From NCBI GenBank assembly GCA_035532275.1, contig DATKRG010000229.1:14661-78660 (forward strand): DNA of 64,000 nt, read 5' to 3'. This DNA is from UBA9676 sp035532275 (GTDB lineage Bacteria > Actinomycetota > Actinomycetes > Streptosporangiales > Streptosporangiaceae). The translations under genes and the position numbers were made by a program. Positions 40,285 to 48,312 of this stretch are shown piece by piece. The notes beneath the pieces are model-generated. The model was not told the DNA's origin. It searched no databases and was given only the letters and a program-made list of their open reading frames with translations. The number at the start of each line of letters is the position of its first letter. The stretch's first letter is position 1.

Positions 40285-43200
40285 CAGAGGTCGGCGCTGC
40301 CAGCGAGGTCGAAGTCGGGGCTGAGGCCGGAGAGGACGAGCTGCCCGAGGGGCCTGCTGACTCGGGGGACGCGGCGGGTGCCGGAGCAGCCGCGCCTGCC
40401 CCGGTCACCGCACGCCCCACCGTCTCGGTCGTCGTGTGCGGCTACGCGCAGGAGCGATGGGACGACGTGTCCCGCGCCATGAGCTCCCTGCGCGCCCAGA
40501 CGGAGCAGGCGCAGGAGATCATCCTGGTGGTGGACCACTGCCCGGACCTGCTGCGCCGGGCGCGGCGGGAACTGGCAGGCGTGACGGTGGTGCCGAACCG
40601 GTTCGCCCGTGGGCTGGCCGGCGGGCGCAACACCGGGCTGGCCACCGCCCGCGGCGATGTGGTCGCCTTCATCGACGACGACGCGTCAGCCGATCCCGGC
40701 TGGCTCGCCACCCTGGCCGGCCGGTACACCGATCCCCAGGTGGCCGGTGTCGGTGGCCTGGTCCGCCCCGTCTGGGAGGCGGGGCGGCCCAGGTGGTTCC
40801 CGCCCGAGCTGGACTGGGTGGTGGGCTGCAGCTACCGCGGCATGCCCGAGGCGAGCGAGCCGGTGCGGAACCTCATCGGCGCCAACATGTCCTTCCGCCG
40901 CGCGATGCTGGAGGATCTGCACGGCTTCTCGACCGGCCTCGGCCGGGTGGGCACGTTCCCGTTCGGGTGTGAGGAGACCGAGCTGTGCCTGCGGATGAGC
41001 CAGCGGTACCCGCAGGCCGTCCTGCTCTACGAGCCGGCCGCCTCGGTCAGCCACCGGGTGCGCCGCGAGCGGATGGGCTGGGGTTACCTGGGCTGGCGGT
41101 GCTTCGCGGAGGGGCTGTCCAAAGCCAAGGTGGCCAGGCTGGCCGGTGCCCGCCGGGCACTGGCGTCCGAACGGGCCTACCTGCGGTCCACGATTCCGCA
41201 TGGGGTGAGCCGGTCGCTGGCTGGCGCCGCACGCGGCCACCTGACAGGCCTGGCTTCGGCGCTGGCCATGGTGCTGGCGGTGGTGGCGGCCAGCGTGGGC
41301 TACGTCACGGGCCGGATCACCGGGCCCTGGGCCGGGGTGGTCAGGCTGCCCGCGCCGGTGGTCCGGGCCGGGCAGGCCGTGCGCCGGGCCGCCCTGTCGG
41401 CCGTGGTCCCCTGGGCCGGGCTGGCGCTCAGCCTCGCCCTGTGGGTGCAGGCGCTGGCGGCGACGCAGGTCGGCCGGGTGAACACGGCGGGCCTGGGATT
41501 GTTCGAGGTGCTGCCGCGCACGTTCTGGGCGGCGGCAGCGGTGCTCATGGTGAGCTTCTGCCTGGCCGTGGTGCGCCGGTCCACCCGCTGGCCGGTGCTG
41601 GCGGCGCACGCGGTCGCGCTCGTCGCCGTGCTGCACGCCACGCCCGCCATCTTGTACGAGACCCTGCGGTACTCGTGGGCCTGGAAGCACGTCGGCGTCA
41701 TCGACTTCATCACCCGGCACGGGGTCGACTTCCATCTCGGTGGGGTGCTGGGCGCCTACCAGGGCTGGCCCGGCTTCTTCGCGCTCAACTCCTTCCTGAC
41801 AACCGCCTCCGGCCAGGGATCGGCGCTGAGCTACGCGGGCTGGGCGCTGCCGGTCAACGACCTGCTGTGGCTGGGCCCGGTCATCCTCATCGCCCGCGCC
41901 TTCACCGCCGACCAGCGCCTGGTCTGGACCGCGGCCTGGCTGTTCGAGCTGGGCAACTGGGTCGGCCAGGACTACTTCTCGCCACAGGCCTTCGCCTACT
42001 TCCTGTACCTGACGGTGATCGCCATCTGCCTGCGCTGGCTCCGGGCTCCCCGGGCCTCACCACGCCCGGCACCGGCCGGGCCCGCCGGGGAGGCGCCCGG
42101 CCGTGGAGGCTGGCAGCGGGTGACGGGGCGGCTGCTGCCGCCTGCCCGCACAGCGACTGCCGGCACCGCGGACAGCCGCTCGCCGCGATCGGCGGCCACC
42201 CGGTGGCTGCTGGTCATCTGCCTCCTGCCGCTGATGGCCGCCATCGCCTCCAGCCATCAGCTCACCCCGTTCATGCTTATCGCGGCGCTCACCCTGCTCG
42301 TGGTGTTCCGGCAGGTCCGGCCCTGGGTGCTGCCGGTGGCGGCGGCCGCCATCACGATCGGCTGGATCCTCTACGGCGGGCTGCCGTGGCTGGCCCAGAA
42401 CAGCTCACAGCTCTTCGAGGGCCTGGGCCTGCCGTGGGCGAACACCTCCTCCCATCTCATCGGGGAGACGCAGGTGCCGTTCGACCAGGTCGTCGTCGAA
42501 TGGGGTGCCCGCCTGCTCAGCGTCGCCATCGCCGCCCTCGCCGGCATCGGCTACCTGCGGTACCGCAGGCGCCACAACCGGCGGGCACGCCGGGCCTGGC
42601 TGCGGATCCCCCTGCTGGCGGCGGCCGGGATCCCCTCGGTGGCGGCCAACAGCTACGGCGGGGAGATCATCTTCCGCGTCTTCCTGTTCGCCGTGCCGTT
42701 CCTGGCCGTCGCCGCCGCGGCCGCGTTCTTCCCGCACCCCCGCGCGGGCCGGTCGGCCCGGACGGGCCTGGCGCTCACCGTCACCGTCCTGGGCCTGGTG
42801 ACCTGCTTCTGCCTCGCCAACTACGGCAGCGACGCGATGAACTACTTCAGCCCGGCCGAGGTCACCGCCTCGGGCTGGCTGTACCGGAACGCCCCGGCCC
42901 GGGCCCAGCTGATCGCCGCCAACAGCAACTTCCCCTGGGCCTTCGTGCACTACAACTGGTACGGCTACACGTTCCTGGACACGCCCCCCTCGCTTGGCCG
43001 GACCGCCCTGCGCACGCCGGTGGCCACGATGACCTCCCTGATGGAACCGGGCCACTCGCCGCCCTCGTACCTGATCCTCACCCGCGGCCAGGCCGAGGAG
43101 GCCTACCTCACCGCGGCCTGGCCGCCGGGCGCGTTCGACCGCTTCACCCATGCGCTGCTGGCGTCGGGCAGGTTCCGCGTGGTCTACCGCAACCCCGACG

Positions 43201-43556
43201 CGCTGATCCTCCAGCTCGCGCCGCCCGGGTTCCGGCAGCTGGCCCCGGACGGGATCCTCGAGCTGTCGCCGTCCGCGCTCATCCACCTCCCGGCGGCCGC
43301 GGCGCAGCCGCCGGGCCCGGCCAGCCTGGCCGGGCAGGCCGCCCGCGGGCAGCCCACCCGGCACGGTGTGCTGGAGCTGTCGCCGGCGGCGGTCAACCAC
43401 CTGCCGGCGCCGCCCACCCGGCTGACCGGCCGGGCACGTGCCCGCTGCCTGATCGGCAGCCGCCCGGCCCGGTTCTGGCTCGACCCCGCTGGTGTGCGGC
43501 TGACGGCGGTCCCGGTGCCGGGCCAGACCCGGCCACTGGTGCAGGAGTGCCGGTGA
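40281..43556 (+). CDS. GT2 glycosyltransferase fused to a large polytopic membrane domain
   Basis: A 1091-residue protein. After an acidic 45-residue leader comes a GT2 domain (about 46-300): TVSVVVCGYAQERWDDVS, GLAGGRNTGLATARGD, metal site FIDDDASADPGW (about 129-140), NLIGANMSFRRAM and FGCEETELCLRM. From about residue 325 to 880 there are around 12 hydrophobic segments. A C-terminal soluble region holds two copies of a LELSPxAxxHLPA motif. The membrane part resembles bacterial oligosaccharyl/glycosyl-transferase scaffolds in layout only. The GT domain is paralogous to the gene at 51109. Both ends overlap neighbouring genes by 4 bases. Confidence 0.8.
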   Translation: MTEVGAASEVEVGAEAGEDELPEGPADSGDAAGAGAAAPAPVTARPTVSVVVCGYAQERWDDVSRAMSSLRAQTEQAQEIILVVDHCPDLLRRARRELAGVTVVPNRFARGLAGGRNTGLATARGDVVAFIDDDASADPGWLATLAGRYTDPQVAGVGGLVRPVWEAGRPRWFPPELDWVVGCSYRGMPEASEPVRNLIGANMSFRRAMLEDLHGFSTGLGRVGTFPFGCEETELCLRMSQRYPQAVLLYEPAASVSHRVRRERMGWGYLGWRCFAEGLSKAKVARLAGARRALASERAYLRSTIPHGVSRSLAGAARGHLTGLASALAMVLAVVAASVGYVTGRITGPWAGVVRLPAPVVRAGQAVRRAALSAVVPWAGLALSLALWVQALAATQVGRVNTAGLGLFEVLPRTFWAAAAVLMVSFCLAVVRRSTRWPVLAAHAVALVAVLHATPAILYETLRYSWAWKHVGVIDFITRHGVDFHLGGVLGAYQGWPGFFALNSFLTTASGQGSALSYAGWALPVNDLLWLGPVILIARAFTADQRLVWTAAWLFELGNWVGQDYFSPQAFAYFLYLTVIAICLRWLRAPRASPRPAPAGPAGEAPGRGGWQRVTGRLLPPARTATAGTADSRSPRSAATRWLLVICLLPLMAAIASSHQLTPFMLIAALTLLVVFRQVRPWVLPVAAAAITIGWILYGGLPWLAQNSSQLFEGLGLPWANTSSHLIGETQVPFDQVVVEWGARLLSVAIAALAGIGYLRYRRRHNRRARRAWLRIPLLAAAGIPSVAANSYGGEIIFRVFLFAVPFLAVAAAAAFFPHPRAGRSARTGLALTVTVLGLVTCFCLANYGSDAMNYFSPAEVTASGWLYRNAPARAQLIAANSNFPWAFVHYNWYGYTFLDTPPSLGRTALRTPVATMTSLMEPGHSPPSYLILTRGQAEEAYLTAAWPPGAFDRFTHALLASGRFRVVYRNPDALILQLAPPGFRQLAPDGILELSPSALIHLPAAAAQPPGPASLAGQAARGQPTRHGVLELSPAAVNHLPAPPTRLTGRARARCLIGSRPARFWLDPAGVRLTAVPVPGQTRPLVQECR

Positions 43557-43915
43557 ACCGCCCCGGATGGGCCGCCGTGCCCTCGATAAGCCTGCGCCGG
43601 CAGGGCGTCCCGCTGCTGCTGGCGGTGTCGGGCTGGGCCGTCCTCGGCCTCACGCTGGCCGGTGGCCCGGAGCCGGTCAGGATCGCGGCGGTCTTCGCTT
43701 TCGCCCTCATCGCTCCCGGGCTGGCGCTGGTCAGGCTGCTGCCGGTCCGCGACTTCCTGGAGCGGGGGGTGCTGGCGGTGGCCCTGGGCATGAGCCTGGC
43801 CACGCTGACTGCCGAGGCCGTGGCCATCCGGCACATCCTGACGCCCACCCCGGTGCTGGTGGTGCTGGCCGCCATCTGCTCCGCGGCCGCCCTGGCCGAA
43901 CTGGCGCGGGGGTGA
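43553..43915 (+). CDS. Small membrane protein of the glycan cluster
   Basis: A 120-residue protein from GTG 43553, overlapping the preceding stop by 4 bases. It has about three hydrophobic helices: VPLLLAVSGWAVLGLTLAG, RIAAVFAFALIAPGLALVRLL and TPVLVVLAAICSAAALAELA, with a charged RDFLERGVLAVALGMSLATL segment between them. The pattern resembles the start of DUF1616-like membrane proteins, but this is too short to be sure. It probably accompanies the large GT/membrane protein. Confidence 0.65.
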   Translation: MNRPGWAAVPSISLRRQGVPLLLAVSGWAVLGLTLAGGPEPVRIAAVFAFALIAPGLALVRLLPVRDFLERGVLAVALGMSLATLTAEAVAIRHILTPTPVLVVLAAICSAAALAELARG

Positions 43916-43922
43916 GGCAGCC

Positions 43923-44744
43923 ATGGTGAGCCCGGTCCCGATCCTGCTCTACCACGCCATCTGCGACGACCCGCCCAGCTGGATCGCCCCCTTCGCGGTC
44001 AGCCCGGCGGCCTTCGCCGCCCATCTCGACGCGGTGGCCGCCAGCGGCCGCCAGCCGCTCACGGTCTCGCAGTACGTCGACGGGCTGCGCGGGGCCGCCG
44101 TGCTCCCGCCCCGGCCGGTGCTGATCACCGTGGACGACGGGTTCGCCGACTTCGCCGGCAACGCGCTGCCCGCGCTGGCCGCCCGCAAGCTGCCCAGCAC
44201 GCTGTACGTGACCACCGGCGCGCTGGCCGACCAGGCACGGGAGTGCGTGCTGCCACCGGCCGCCATGCTGCGCTCGGCCGACCTGGCCGGGCTGGAAGCG
44301 GCCGGGGTGGAGATCGGCGCCCACTCGCACACCCACCGGCAGATGGACCTGCTGCCCGCCCGCGAGGTCGCCGCCGAGCTGTCCCGCAGCGGCGACCTGC
44401 TGGCGCAGGCGCTCGGCCACCGCGTCCGGAGCTTCGCCTACCCGCACAGCTACTGGCGGGCGCGGGTCCGGGGGCTGGTCGGCGCGGCGGGATACGACTC
44501 GGCCTGCGCCGTCGGCAACGCGCTGAGCTCGGGCCGCGATCACCCGCTGGCGCTGTCGCGGCTGATGGTCAGGGCCGGGACCGGAGCCGCCACGGTAGCC
44601 GCCTGGCTGGACGGCCCGGGCGCCCACGTGATCTCCCGCCAGCACCGGGTGCTGGCGTTCGGCTGGCGCCAGTACCGCCGGGCCCGCCAGCCAGGCCCTT
44701 CCGGTTTCGTCACGAAGGATGTGCCATGGCCGCAGGAGCGGTGA
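43923..44744 (+). CDS. Polysaccharide deacetylase (NodB domain), copy 1
   Basis: Removes acyl groups from sugar amines. It has 273 residues from ATG 43923. NodB motifs: VPILLYHAI at the start, VLITVDDGFADFAGNALP with the catalytic and metal aspartates, EIGAHSHTHRQMDLL with metal histidines, and RSFAYPHSYW. There is no signal peptide or membrane anchor, so it should act in the cytoplasm on a nucleotide- or lipid-linked sugar before export. It is clearly homologous to the gene at 52089, including the C-terminal CAVGNA and LSRLMVR/LPRLTVR blocks. The next gene begins inside its last codons. Confidence 0.87.
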   Translation: MVSPVPILLYHAICDDPPSWIAPFAVSPAAFAAHLDAVAASGRQPLTVSQYVDGLRGAAVLPPRPVLITVDDGFADFAGNALPALAARKLPSTLYVTTGALADQARECVLPPAAMLRSADLAGLEAAGVEIGAHSHTHRQMDLLPAREVAAELSRSGDLLAQALGHRVRSFAYPHSYWRARVRGLVGAAGYDSACAVGNALSSGRDHPLALSRLMVRAGTGAATVAAWLDGPGAHVISRQHRVLAFGWRQYRRARQPGPSGFVTKDVPWPQER

Positions 44745-46036
44745 CCGTGCTGGCCGCCCCGGTGCTCGTGGGTGACCTGCACCTGGACGCGCCGTTGCCA
44801 GACCTCAACGGCGACGGCCGGTACCGGGGCGCGCGGCTGCTCGCCTGGCTGCACGGCCGCCCGCTGGCTGAGGTGATGCTGCCGCTGGCCCCACGGCCGC
44901 TCCCGGCCGGCGAGCTGGCGGGCCTGGTGTGGCAGCAGATCGGCGGCCAGGTCAGCGAGCATTACGCCGGCGACGGCCTGCCGCCGCCCGGCGAGCTCAC
45001 CGCGGCCGGCCTGACCAGGGCCGCCTCGCCCCGCTGCGCCGTTCCCCGGCCCGCCGCCGCACCCAAGATCACTGTCGTGGTCGCTACCCGCGACCGCGCC
45101 GGCAGCCTGCTGCGCTGCCTGGACTCGCTGTCCCGGGTGGACTACCCGGCCTTCGACGTGGTGGTCGTGGACAGCGCGCCGCGCACCGACGAGACCCAGC
45201 TGGCACTGGCCGCCCGCCCGGAGACCGGGTTCGCCGTGAGCTACCTGCGGGAGCCCAGGCCCGGGCTGGCGCTCGCCCACAACGCTGCCCTGCCCGCCGT
45301 CACCGGCGACATCGTGGCGATCACCGACGATGACGTCGAGGTCGATCCCGGCTGGCTGGGCGCGCTGGCGGCCGCGTTCGCCGACGCCGGCGCGGCCTGC
45401 GTGACCGGCCTCATCCTGCCCGCCGAGCTCCAGACCACGCCACAGCTGCTGGTGGAGCAGGCCGGCGGGTACAGCCGCGGGTACACCCGGCATACGTTCA
45501 GCCGCGATATGCCAGCGCCCAGCCCGCTGTTCCCGTTCACCGCCGGGCGGTTCGGGTCGGGGGCGAACATGGCGTTCCGCACCGAGTGGCTGGTGGCACA
45601 CGGGGGCTTCGACCCGGCCACCGGCGCCGGCACGCCGGCCCGCGGCGGGGACGACCTGACCGCATTCCTGAAGGTGATCACCAGCGGCGCGACCCTGGCA
45701 TACGAGCCCGCCGCGATCGTGCGGCACTGGCACCGGCGTGACTACGAGGGAATGCGCCGGCAGGCGTTCGGCTACGGCGTGGGGCTCGGTGCGTACCTGA
45801 CCGCATCGGTATGGGCGCGGCCAGCGCTGCTGGCCGCGATGGCGCGCCGGGCGCTGCCAGCGGCCCGGCACCTGCTGGGGGCGGGATCGGCCAAGAACGC
45901 CGGGCGGGAGGACTCCTTCCCGGCCGAGCTGGTCTGGCGGGAGCGGGCCGGGGTGCTGGCCGGGCCGTTCGCCTATGCGGTGAGCCGGTGGCGGTACCGC
46001 GACCGCCGGCAGGGGGGGACGGGGGGCCGTCAATGA
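44726..46036 (+). CDS. Glycosyltransferase family 2 with N-terminal extension
   Basis: A 436-residue protein from ATG 44726, overlapping the deacetylase gene by 19 bases (GAAGGAT upstream). The first ~105 residues form a separate region (DLHLDAPLPDLNGDGRYRGARLLAWLHGRPL) that I do not recognise. The GT-A domain follows: KITVVVATRDRAGSLLRCLDSL, DVVVVDSAP, GLALAHNAALPAVTGD, metal site ITDDDVEVDPGW (about 198-209), GSGANMAFRTEWL and GGDDLTAFLKV. A C-terminal amphipathic stretch ends in a basic tail. The acceptor and donor are unknown. Confidence 0.83.
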   Translation: MAAGAVTVLAAPVLVGDLHLDAPLPDLNGDGRYRGARLLAWLHGRPLAEVMLPLAPRPLPAGELAGLVWQQIGGQVSEHYAGDGLPPPGELTAAGLTRAASPRCAVPRPAAAPKITVVVATRDRAGSLLRCLDSLSRVDYPAFDVVVVDSAPRTDETQLALAARPETGFAVSYLREPRPGLALAHNAALPAVTGDIVAITDDDVEVDPGWLGALAAAFADAGAACVTGLILPAELQTTPQLLVEQAGGYSRGYTRHTFSRDMPAPSPLFPFTAGRFGSGANMAFRTEWLVAHGGFDPATGAGTPARGGDDLTAFLKVITSGATLAYEPAAIVRHWHRRDYEGMRRQAFGYGVGLGAYLTASVWARPALLAAMARRALPAARHLLGAGSAKNAGREDSFPAELVWRERAGVLAGPFAYAVSRWRYRDRRQGGTGGRQ

Positions 46037-48312
46037 CAGCAGCGGATTTCGTGCTGGGGACCCGGCAGCGCCTGGCGGGCATGTGGCGGCAGTCGCTGGT
46101 CCGGACCGGCCACCTGCTGGTCGCGAACTCGGTGCTCAACGCGGCGACCGGAGTCGGCTACTGGCTGCTCGCCGCCCGGCTCAACCCGCCCGGGGTGATG
46201 GGCATCAACTCGGCGGCGATCTCCGCGATGATGCTGCTCGCCGGCATCGCCCAGCTCAACCTGATGAGCACGCTGCTGCGCTTCGTGCCGGCCGCGGGTG
46301 CCGCGGCCGGGGTGATGATCCGCGGGGCGTACCTGATCGGCGGCACGCTCAGCGGGGTGGCCGCGCTGGTGTTCCTGATCGGGCTGGGGGACTGGGCGCC
46401 GCATCTGAGCGGCCTGGTGGGCAGCGGCCTGGGCGGCATCGGGTTCGTCGTCGCCACCATGTGCTGGGCGCTGTTCGTCATGCAGGACAACGCCCTGGTC
46501 GCGGTGCGGCGCGCAGCCGCGGTGCCGGTGGAGAACCTCGCCTTCGCCGTGCTGAAGATCATGCTGGTGGTGGCGCTCAGCCTGACGGTGCGCGGGGCCG
46601 GGATCTGGCTGTCCTGGACCGGCGCGATGGTCATCACCGTGGCCGGGACGACCTGGTACCTCTTCGCGCGCGCCGTCCCGGCCTTCGCCCGTGCCCGCCC
46701 GCAGGTCACCGCCCAGGTCGAGACGGTCAGGGACATGGGCAGGTTCATCGGGCCGGACTACGTCGGCGCGCTGGCCTACATCGCGGGCACCTCGCTGGTG
46801 CCGCTGCTGGTACTCGACCTCACCAACCCGCGCCAGTCGGCGGCCTTCGCCCTGTCCTGGTCGATCTGTGCGGCGCTGTACCAGGTGCCGATCGCCTTCG
46901 GGCAGTCGCTGGTCGCACACGGAGCCGTCCGCGACGACAGGCTGAACACCTACCACCGGCAGGCGCTGCGGCAGACGCTGCGGCTGCTGGTGCCCGTGGT
47001 CGTGGCCACTGTCGTCTTCGCACCGCTGGGCCTGGGATTCTTCGGGCCCTGGTACGCCAGCCAGGGGTCGCTGACGCTGCGGCTGCTGGCGCTGTCCGCG
47101 CTGCCGAACGCGGTCGTCGCGCTGGCCGTCAGCAAAGCACGCGTCGCCCGCCGGATGAAGACCGTGATGGTGGTGCTGCTCGGGCTCAGCGGGCTGGTGC
47201 TGGGCCTGACGGTGGTGCTGGTGCCGCGGCTGGGGATCGAGGGCGGCGGCATCGCCTGGCTGACGGCGCAGCTGGTGGTCGCCACCGCGATCCTCGGGTA
47301 CGGCCAGTTCACCGCCCTGCGGTCGCGGCGGGTGCGGTCCAGCGGCGCCGGCGTGCCCGCCGCGGCGATCCAGGAGGTGCTGGCCAGCAGGCAATGGCAG
47401 GCCGAGCAGACGCTGCAGACGGTCTCCGACAGTGCGGTGATCATGGTGCGGGCCGGCGACGGGGAGCGTGGCGTCCTCAAGATCGCGACCACCGGAATCG
47501 GGGCGGCCAGCCTCCATCGTGAGCACGAGATGCTGGCACGGCTGCGGTCCAACGAGCGGCTGGGCCTGTGGCGGGAGCTGCTGCCCGTCCCGCTCGCCGG
47601 TGGCGGCATCGCCACCGGCGGAGCCTTCTTGCTGATCAGCCGGCTGCCGGGCCAGGATGGCAGCCGGGCGGCACCGGAGCTGGGGAACTGGCTCACCCCG
47701 GCAGCGATCAACGCCATCGCCCCCCTGCACCGTGCCACCTCCACCGTGGACGTCGTCAACGCCGCCCTGCTGCGGCGGCTGGTGGACGAGCCCGCCGAGC
47801 GGCTCCGGCAGGCAGTGCGCCGCAAGGGCCCGGTCGACCGCCTGGTCGGCGTGCTGCACGCCGAACTCGACGGCCTGTGGGTGACGCTGGGCTGGACCCA
47901 CGGGGACTACTTCCCGGGGAACGTGCTGGTCGGCCCGGCCGGGCGGATCACCGGCATCGTCGACTGGGGTCAGGTCCGGGAGGAAGACCTGGTGGTGCTC
48001 GACGTCGCCTTCTGGCTGCTGACCGTGCCCAGGCCCGGGCAGCCGCGGGAGTTCGGCGCCCGGGTCGCCGCCCGGCTCCGGCACGAGCAGTGCTGGCAGC
48101 CCGCCGAGACCGATGTGCTGGCCACGTTCGCGCACGGCGACCCGATCAGCGGCCGGGCGCTGCTGCTGCTGGCCTGGCTCCGGCACGTCACCGACAACCT
48201 CGCCAAGTCTGACCGCTACGCGGCCAGCCCGGTGTGGTCACGCCGCAACATCGCGCCGGTGCTGCGGATGATGGACGAGCGTGGCGAGATGGCAGTGGGG
48301 GCGCGGCGGTGA
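46033..48312 (+). CDS. Polysaccharide flippase fused to a kinase-fold domain
   Basis: A 759-residue protein starting in an ATGA overlap. Residues about 25-440 are a 12-helix-type oligosaccharide flippase (Wzx/MATE-MOP fold): HLLVANSVLNAATGVGYWLLAARL, and FIGPDYVGALAYIAGTSLVPLLVL. Residues about 470-740 are an aminoglycoside-phosphotransferase/choline-kinase-like domain: RGVLKIATT (ATP lysine), the catalytic loop WTHGDYFPGNVLV (about 621-633) and metal motif GIVDWGQ (about 643-649). All key kinase residues appear intact. MurJ of mycobacteria is also joined to a kinase-fold domain, but that one is a pseudokinase. The substrate is unknown. Confidence 0.8.
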   Translation: MTAADFVLGTRQRLAGMWRQSLVRTGHLLVANSVLNAATGVGYWLLAARLNPPGVMGINSAAISAMMLLAGIAQLNLMSTLLRFVPAAGAAAGVMIRGAYLIGGTLSGVAALVFLIGLGDWAPHLSGLVGSGLGGIGFVVATMCWALFVMQDNALVAVRRAAAVPVENLAFAVLKIMLVVALSLTVRGAGIWLSWTGAMVITVAGTTWYLFARAVPAFARARPQVTAQVETVRDMGRFIGPDYVGALAYIAGTSLVPLLVLDLTNPRQSAAFALSWSICAALYQVPIAFGQSLVAHGAVRDDRLNTYHRQALRQTLRLLVPVVVATVVFAPLGLGFFGPWYASQGSLTLRLLALSALPNAVVALAVSKARVARRMKTVMVVLLGLSGLVLGLTVVLVPRLGIEGGGIAWLTAQLVVATAILGYGQFTALRSRRVRSSGAGVPAAAIQEVLASRQWQAEQTLQTVSDSAVIMVRAGDGERGVLKIATTGIGAASLHREHEMLARLRSNERLGLWRELLPVPLAGGGIATGGAFLLISRLPGQDGSRAAPELGNWLTPAAINAIAPLHRATSTVDVVNAALLRRLVDEPAERLRQAVRRKGPVDRLVGVLHAELDGLWVTLGWTHGDYFPGNVLVGPAGRITGIVDWGQVREEDLVVLDVAFWLLTVPRPGQPREFGARVAARLRHEQCWQPAETDVLATFAHGDPISGRALLLLAWLRHVTDNLAKSDRYAASPVWSRRNIAPVLRMMDERGEMAVGARR

